DNA from: Verrucomicrobiota bacterium | Lineage (GTDB): Bacteria; Verrucomicrobiota; Verrucomicrobiia; Limisphaerales; PALSA-1396 | DNA length: 64,000 nucleotides | Reading direction: 5' to 3' | Assembly (NCBI GenBank): GCA_016200005.1 | Contig: JACQFP010000029.1 | Location: 1-64,000, forward strand | Shown: in pieces, positions 59,738-64,000 of the stretch | How the letters are laid out: the number at the start of each line of letters is the position of its first letter | Numbering within the stretch: position 1 is the stretch's first letter | Position numbers and translations under genes: made by a program | The notes under the pieces: model-generated | What the model was told of the DNA's origin: nothing | The model's database searches: none | What the model saw: the letters and a program-made list of their open reading frames with translations, nothing else

Positions 59738-61276
59738 ATGAATTTGGTGCCGATCATTGTAAGTGTTTTGTTGGGTCTGGCTGTCACCTGGCTGCTTATT
59801 CCCCTCATCTGTAAATTGTCAGCGACTTCAAGTCTGGCCGCCCGGGCAAGCACTTTTCACCACACGCACAAAACCCCGATTTCGCGACTGGGAGGGGTGG
59901 GGTTGGCGGTGGCATTTCTGGTGGTCGTGTTGGTCGCGGCGCTCTGGTTGCCGGATTCCGGCACCGACCTAAAAACCCGTCTTGTGATTGTTTTCGGTTC
60001 ACTGGCGATGTTTTTGCTGGGTCTCCGGGACGATTTGCGTCCACTGGGCGCCCGGAAGAAATTGTTGGGCCAGATCCTGATTGCCTCGATCGTCTGCGGG
60101 TCCGGCATCGAGATCGCGCAATTTCAAAACCCGTTTACCCATGTGGTGTATGATCTGGGTTGGTGGGGGTCGGTGTTCACCGTGCTCTGGCTCGTGGCGC
60201 TGACGAACATGATCAACCTGATCGATGGCATCGACGGCCTGGCGGCCGGCGTGGCGCTCATGTTGATGGGGTTGTTGGCCTACGTGGGGCTGGGTAAAGA
60301 AGTACACTTCACGGTGATGTGCGCCGCGGGCATGTTCGGTGCCCTGCTGGGTTTTCTACGTTACAACTTTCCACCGGCCAAAATCTACATGGGCGATGGC
60401 GGCGCCTACTTTCTCGGTTTTCTGATCGCCATCCTGTCCCTGGTCAATTCACACAAAGGAACGATCGTTGCGGCCCTGATCGCGCCGCTCTTTGCCCTGG
60501 CTTTGCCGATTGTAGATGTGACTCTGGCGATTACCCGTCGCGGGCTCAAAGGTCTGCCGATTTTTCGGCCAGACCACAGCCACCTCCATCATAAACTTGT
60601 CGGCTTGGGCGTGTCGCGCCGACGGGCGGTGCTGATTTTGTACGGTCTTTCGTCCGTGTTTCTCCTGCTGGCGTTCACCGCGTTTCTGTCGGAAGGACGG
60701 CTGGTGCCGATTCTGTTTGGTTTCCTGTGCCTGACGTTGCTGCTGTCGGCGGGATCGTTCAGTTTCAGCCGTGAATGGTTTGCGGTGGGTCGCGTGTTGA
60801 AGAATTCGCGCCAGTTGAGGAAGGAAAGCCAGTATGCGCTGGCGTTGGGTCATTGTCTGGAGGTGGAAGCGGAACGGGTCAGGTCAATGGAGGCCCTCTG
60901 GGCCGAGTTCGCCTACGCCGCGAGAAAACTTGGTTTTGCCGGGGTGAAATTAATTCTGCCGGACGGCGAGCGGGTGTGGCACGTGCCGGAGGTCATTCCG
61001 GAGTCCGAGCTGATGCTGCGCACGCATGAACTCAGAACCCGGAGTCCAATGACTTTGTATTTCAGTGGGAGCAAGGCCAGGATGTCGGCGCGCGTGTTTG
61101 ATTTTCTTTGCGAATTGGCGGCCGAATCCTGGCTCAAGGCGGTGGCGCGCTGGCAGGAGTTGCATGGTCGCGAGACGTGGTTGGGTTTGGACGGGCGCGG
61201 TTCCACGGCGGTGGAAACTTCGGCGGCGGTCGGGCTGGCCGCGTCAAAGATCGGGAGTGTTCCGAAATCAGCTTGA
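59738..61276 (+). CDS. WecA/MraY-like undecaprenyl-phosphate sugar-1-phosphate transferase
   Basis: A 512-residue membrane enzyme with about ten helices in the first 350 residues. Family motifs: 'LRDDLRPLGARKKLLGQ' (Asp pair), 'TNMINLIDGIDGLAAGVAL', 'AKIYMGDGGAYFLGF' and the His motif 'FRPDHSHLHHKL'. It would transfer a sugar-1-phosphate to undecaprenyl phosphate, the first step of a repeat-unit polysaccharide. The C-terminal 150 residues are soluble and not part of the core family. The neighbouring Wzc-like kinase and Wza-like export genes suggest an exopolysaccharide. The following 181 bp (to the convergent kinase stop) contain no gene. Confidence 0.87.
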   Translation: MNLVPIIVSVLLGLAVTWLLIPLICKLSATSSLAARASTFHHTHKTPISRLGGVGLAVAFLVVVLVAALWLPDSGTDLKTRLVIVFGSLAMFLLGLRDDLRPLGARKKLLGQILIASIVCGSGIEIAQFQNPFTHVVYDLGWWGSVFTVLWLVALTNMINLIDGIDGLAAGVALMLMGLLAYVGLGKEVHFTVMCAAGMFGALLGFLRYNFPPAKIYMGDGGAYFLGFLIAILSLVNSHKGTIVAALIAPLFALALPIVDVTLAITRRGLKGLPIFRPDHSHLHHKLVGLGVSRRRAVLILYGLSSVFLLLAFTAFLSEGRLVPILFGFLCLTLLLSAGSFSFSREWFAVGRVLKNSRQLRKESQYALALGHCLEVEAERVRSMEALWAEFAYAARKLGFAGVKLILPDGERVWHVPEVIPESELMLRTHELRTRSPMTLYFSGSKARMSARVFDFLCELAAESWLKAVARWQELHGRETWLGLDGRGSTAVETSAAVGLAASKIGSVPKSA

Positions 61277-61457
61277 GAGGGGATTTCGATTCCGATGACC
61301 TTGGCGACCCGTGCGGCGCGCCTCATTGACCTAGTCGGTTTCCCCGCATGCCTTCCTGAATCAAACTGCCGCACGATTCACGCGTTCGCCTCCGGATTTG
61401 TTTCAGCACGCGGCTGTTTGGATTGCCGCACGGTTTGCGGATTTTGCCAGGGCGCGT

Positions 61458-63557
61458 TCACACGCTGCGCGCCGCGTAGTAATCCTTGTAGCGATGGTAG
61501 TAGTAATAGTCGGCCGTGTGGGTCTCCACGGCGTTGAACACCAAGCCCATGACCTCCACCTCGCGCTGATACAGCAGGTCGATCGCCGCCCGGGCAATCC
61601 GGCCGGAAGTGTAATTGGCCCGGACGACGAAAATCACTCCCTCGAGATTCGGCGCCAGACTGGTCACGTCGTCCGCGGCCATGACCGGTGCGCTGTCGAG
61701 GATGACATAATCGAATTGCGCGGCCAGTTCTTGCAACAGGCGGATGGTTTCCGGCTTGAGAAACAATTCGCCCGGATTGCGGGAGCCGCCGCCGCGCGGC
61801 AAGAGCGACAAATTCGGAATCGCCGTGGGCTTGACGGCGGCCGACCAGGCGGCCTGGCCGGAAAGCACTTCTGTCAATCCCGGCGAATCCTCCAGGCCGA
61901 AATGGCGATGCTGGGCTCCTTTGCGAAGGTCGGCATCGATGAGCAGCACGCGCGAACTGGCGTGCGCCATCGTGATCGCGAGGTTGGCGGTGGTCATGGA
62001 CTTGCCGTCGCCCGGTACGGCGCTGGTCACCAGAATTGTTTTGGGCCGCTTGCCTTCCGTGGCGATGTAAAGGATCGAAGAGCGCAAATTGCGGTAGGCT
62101 TCAACGAACGGATGCCGTTCGTCGTCCTGCGACAGCAACTGGACGCCCTCCTTTTTTACCGCCGGTTTCTCCAGTGGAATCTGGCCCAGCACCGGCTCGT
62201 CAAAAAGGTCCTGCAGTTCGGTGAAGGACGTGGGCCGGTCGTCGAACCGGTCCACCACCAACAGCAGGACGATGCCCGACAACAGTCCGAGCAAACCGCC
62301 AATGACCAGTGACTTGGCGATGCTCGGTCCGCCGGGACGCGCCGCCGAGGCGCGCTCCAGGACGGCGACACTTTCCTGGTTGATGTCCTTGTCCACGCCC
62401 AGCGTTTGGATCGCCGCCAAGAGACGGTCATACAAGGTTTGCACCCGCTGCTTGTTCGCGCGGATGCGCTCGTATTCGGCCATCTTTTTGCTGACCTCCA
62501 GGGATTTGATTTCCCACTCTTTGATCTGGGCGTTGAGATTTTCGACCTGAAGGGAAATCGAGTTGCGGCGGTTTTCGAGTTGTTCGAGACTCTGTTGCTT
62601 GAAGATTTCGAGAAGCTTTTCACGCCGGGTGATGTCCTCATTCAATGCCACCATCCGCGGGTGCCTGGGCTTGAGGTACTCGGACCACTCCTGCATTTCC
62701 GCCTTCTTCAACTGGATTTCCTGCTTGGCTTTCAGATAGTCGGAGTTGAGCGGGTTGGCGGGATTGGTGGCGTCATCGCCTGCCTCGCCGGGGGTCGCCG
62801 CCGTGGTCTTCTTCTGCTGGCGTTCGAGCGTCTGATCCAGGTTGAGCATGCTCAGCAGTTGATGTTCAGTCTTCAACTGGGCCAACTGGCGGTTTAACTG
62901 CACGAGGTAGCTGCCGGCGCTGTTGCCTTGCTCCTGAAGGAAGACGACGCTGTTCGTCGCCTGAAACGCCAGCAGATCATCTTCGTACTTTTTGAGATCG
63001 CGCTCCAGTTGGACCGACTGTTCGGTGATGCCCGCCAGGGTGGTTTGCGACGTCGAGGTGCGCATTTCCTTTTTCAGGTTGATGTATTCCTCCATGCAGG
63101 CTTCGAGATAGGCGCGGGTGTACTGCGGGTCTGATCCCGTGGCCACGAGGTTGAAAATGGTGGTTTTGGGCGAGACCGAAATCTGCAGCTCAACGGGCAC
63201 GGGCACGAGTTCGGGTCGCAGCGTGCGGACCCGCTCGAAGGCGCGATTAAGCACGGTGCCGCTTTTCATCAAGGCCACCTGGGTGCCCAGAAAGTTGCTC
63301 AACTCCTCGGTGTAAACCGAGCCGACCGTGCCGGTGGGCATCTGGATTTTGATGCTGACCATCATGCGGCTGACCGAGACGAAGGCCGGGGGCAGATGCC
63401 ACTGCCAGAAGCCTGCAATCGACAGCCCGAGCACGAGCGTGATGGGCAGCACCCACCATCGTTTGCGCAGCAGACTCCGGTAACGATGCAAGTAATTGAA
63501 AAAACGTGTGGACCGGGCGGAGCGGTTCGGTGCGGCGGGAACGGCTGGGTCGTGCAT
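61458..63557 (-). CDS. Wzc-like polysaccharide chain-length and BY-type tyrosine autokinase
   Basis: A 699-residue protein: an N-terminal Wzz domain with TM near 38-57 and TM near 410-430, a long coiled-coil region (about 180-390, with a low-complexity insert 'TTAATPGEAGDDATNPANP'), and a cytosolic kinase (about 470-690). Kinase motifs are 'TSAVPGDGKSMTTANLAI' (Walker A), 'RVLLIDADLRKG' (A') and 'YVILDSAPVM' (B). The Tyr cluster at the end (DYYYYHRYKDYYAARSV) is the autophosphorylation site typical of BY-kinases. It regulates polymer length and export. It starts 6 bp after the upstream Wza-like gene. Confidence 0.92.
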   Translation of the reverse strand: MHDPAVPAAPNRSARSTRFFNYLHRYRSLLRKRWWVLPITLVLGLSIAGFWQWHLPPAFVSVSRMMVSIKIQMPTGTVGSVYTEELSNFLGTQVALMKSGTVLNRAFERVRTLRPELVPVPVELQISVSPKTTIFNLVATGSDPQYTRAYLEACMEEYINLKKEMRTSTSQTTLAGITEQSVQLERDLKKYEDDLLAFQATNSVVFLQEQGNSAGSYLVQLNRQLAQLKTEHQLLSMLNLDQTLERQQKKTTAATPGEAGDDATNPANPLNSDYLKAKQEIQLKKAEMQEWSEYLKPRHPRMVALNEDITRREKLLEIFKQQSLEQLENRRNSISLQVENLNAQIKEWEIKSLEVSKKMAEYERIRANKQRVQTLYDRLLAAIQTLGVDKDINQESVAVLERASAARPGGPSIAKSLVIGGLLGLLSGIVLLLVVDRFDDRPTSFTELQDLFDEPVLGQIPLEKPAVKKEGVQLLSQDDERHPFVEAYRNLRSSILYIATEGKRPKTILVTSAVPGDGKSMTTANLAITMAHASSRVLLIDADLRKGAQHRHFGLEDSPGLTEVLSGQAAWSAAVKPTAIPNLSLLPRGGGSRNPGELFLKPETIRLLQELAAQFDYVILDSAPVMAADDVTSLAPNLEGVIFVVRANYTSGRIARAAIDLLYQREVEVMGLVFNAVETHTADYYYYHRYKDYYAARSV

Positions 63558-63563
63558 GGCGGT

Positions 63564-64000
63564 TTAGAAATTGATCGCGCGCTGGGACACAATGATGAAA
63601 TCTTCCGGCTCCAGCACGATGTCCTGGTCGGTTTTTCCTTTTTCCAGGACCTCCACCAGGTTGACCTTGAGGGTGACATTGCCGCGGGGCGTTTTGCGAA
63701 TCACCTTTACTTCCTTCTTGTTGGCAAAGTCGCCGAAACCGCCCGCCCGCAAAATGGCCTTGCCGGCGGTGAACGTTTCATTCGCGGGAATCTCGATCGG
63801 CCCCTGGTTGCGGACCGGGCCCCAGACGTAAATCCGGCCGATGACTTTCGCCATCGCATCCAGTCCGATGATGATCGTGGCGCGTTTGTAATAGTCCTGT
63901 TCCAACAGCACCTTCATGTCGTCGGCCAGTTGCTTGCAGGTCTTGCCCTCCACGCTGACGCGTCCAATATACGGGATGTCAAGCTCCGTTGATTCCGTTA
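63564..64000 (-). CDS. Wza-like polysaccharide export protein, truncated by window edge
   Basis: The minus-strand frame is open from the window edge to TAA at 63564-63566 (145 visible residues). It reads 'ELDIPYIGRVSVEGKTCKQLADDMKVLLEQDYYKRATIIIGL', the poly_export domain, then 'GRIYVWGPVRNQGPIEIPANETFTAGKAILRAGGFGDFANKKEVKVIRK', an SLBB-type domain, and ends 'DIVLEPEDFIIVSQRAINF'. The N-terminus lies outside the window. It would form the outer-membrane exit channel for the polysaccharide made by the WecA-like and Wzc-like proteins. Confidence 0.85.
   Translation of the reverse strand, partial: TESTELDIPYIGRVSVEGKTCKQLADDMKVLLEQDYYKRATIIIGLDAMAKVIGRIYVWGPVRNQGPIEIPANETFTAGKAILRAGGFGDFANKKEVKVIRKTPRGNVTLKVNLVEVLEKGKTDQDIVLEPEDFIIVSQRAINF

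Noticed and set aside
59626-59814. 62-codon plus-strand ORF before the WecA-like gene
   Set aside because: Overlaps the WecA-like start in another frame, no recognisable motif, no Shine-Dalgarno.

Overview
The window looks like a chromosomal segment of a Gram-negative bacterium of the phylum Verrucomicrobiota, probably close to the Pedosphaera/Limisphaera lineage. I infer this from several traits seen together: exported proteins ending in the verrucomicrobial module (a 'Y.VESATNL..W.......RFYR'-type tail), several ECF sigma factors including one fused to TPRs, a futalosine-pathway menaquinone gene beside a cytochrome b/c fusion complex, and a Wsp-type chemosensory operon. No rRNA, tRNA, CRISPR array, phage gene or transposase was found.

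Layout. 0-4.1 kb: truncated ECF sigma gene, menaquinone gene (mqnD-like), rpsO and pnp with a strong hairpin between them. 4.1-6.2 kb: a small membrane protein and an exported protein gene broken by an in-frame TAG. 6.2-16 kb: a Ski2-like helicase, an ECF sigma/membrane protein/bactofilin-RDD operon, a methyltransferase, a polyprenyl synthase/ECF sigma/membrane protein operon, and a CvpA-like protein. 16-19.4 kb: Rieske protein plus cytochrome b fused to a diheme cytochrome c, a carboxylesterase and a small conserved ORF. 19.5-30.6 kb: a seven-gene minus-strand chemosensory operon in the Wsp order (MCP, CheW, CheR-TPR, CheW, CheA-REC, CheB, then a WspR-type receiver fused to a hybrid histidine kinase instead of a GGDEF domain). 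31-38.4 kb: transaldolase, a secreted lipase-like protein and a 1,531-residue exported beta-propeller protein. 38.5-43 kb: purD, an AbiEii-like nucleotidyltransferase module flanked by copies of the purD tail, and an ECF sigma-TPR fusion. 43-55.6 kb: a protease-like S41 protein lacking its catalytic residues, a three-enzyme fusion (LMW phosphatase, RpiB, serine hydroxymethyltransferase), rho, a lipoprotein, ResB/CcsA cytochrome c maturation, secA. 55.7-64 kb: small exported protein, porin-like protein, zinc-type ABC binding protein and permease (no ATPase gene), WecA-like glycosyl-phosphate transferase, Wzc-like tyrosine autokinase and a truncated Wza-like export protein.

The most unusual feature is a mosaic of short repeats concentrated in the chemosensory operon and lying inside coding sequence. 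One class is palindromes of the CCCCGAC...GTCGGGG type. The other is tandem tracts that all have a period of seven bases although their unit sequences differ (TTGAGAG, CTACGGA, CTAAAGT, GTGCGGA, GCTTTCG, GCGTGTT). They add peptides such as [19 protein letters not shown] or DPDSRCRG to linkers and even to loops of catalytic or TPR domains, and they sit at starts and stops of genes. They recall cyanobacterial heptameric STRRs and Rickettsia palindromic elements, and they are my main candidate for something undescribed. Second-rank candidates are the purD-tail/AbiEii module, the phosphatase-RpiB-GlyA fusion and the pseudoprotease.
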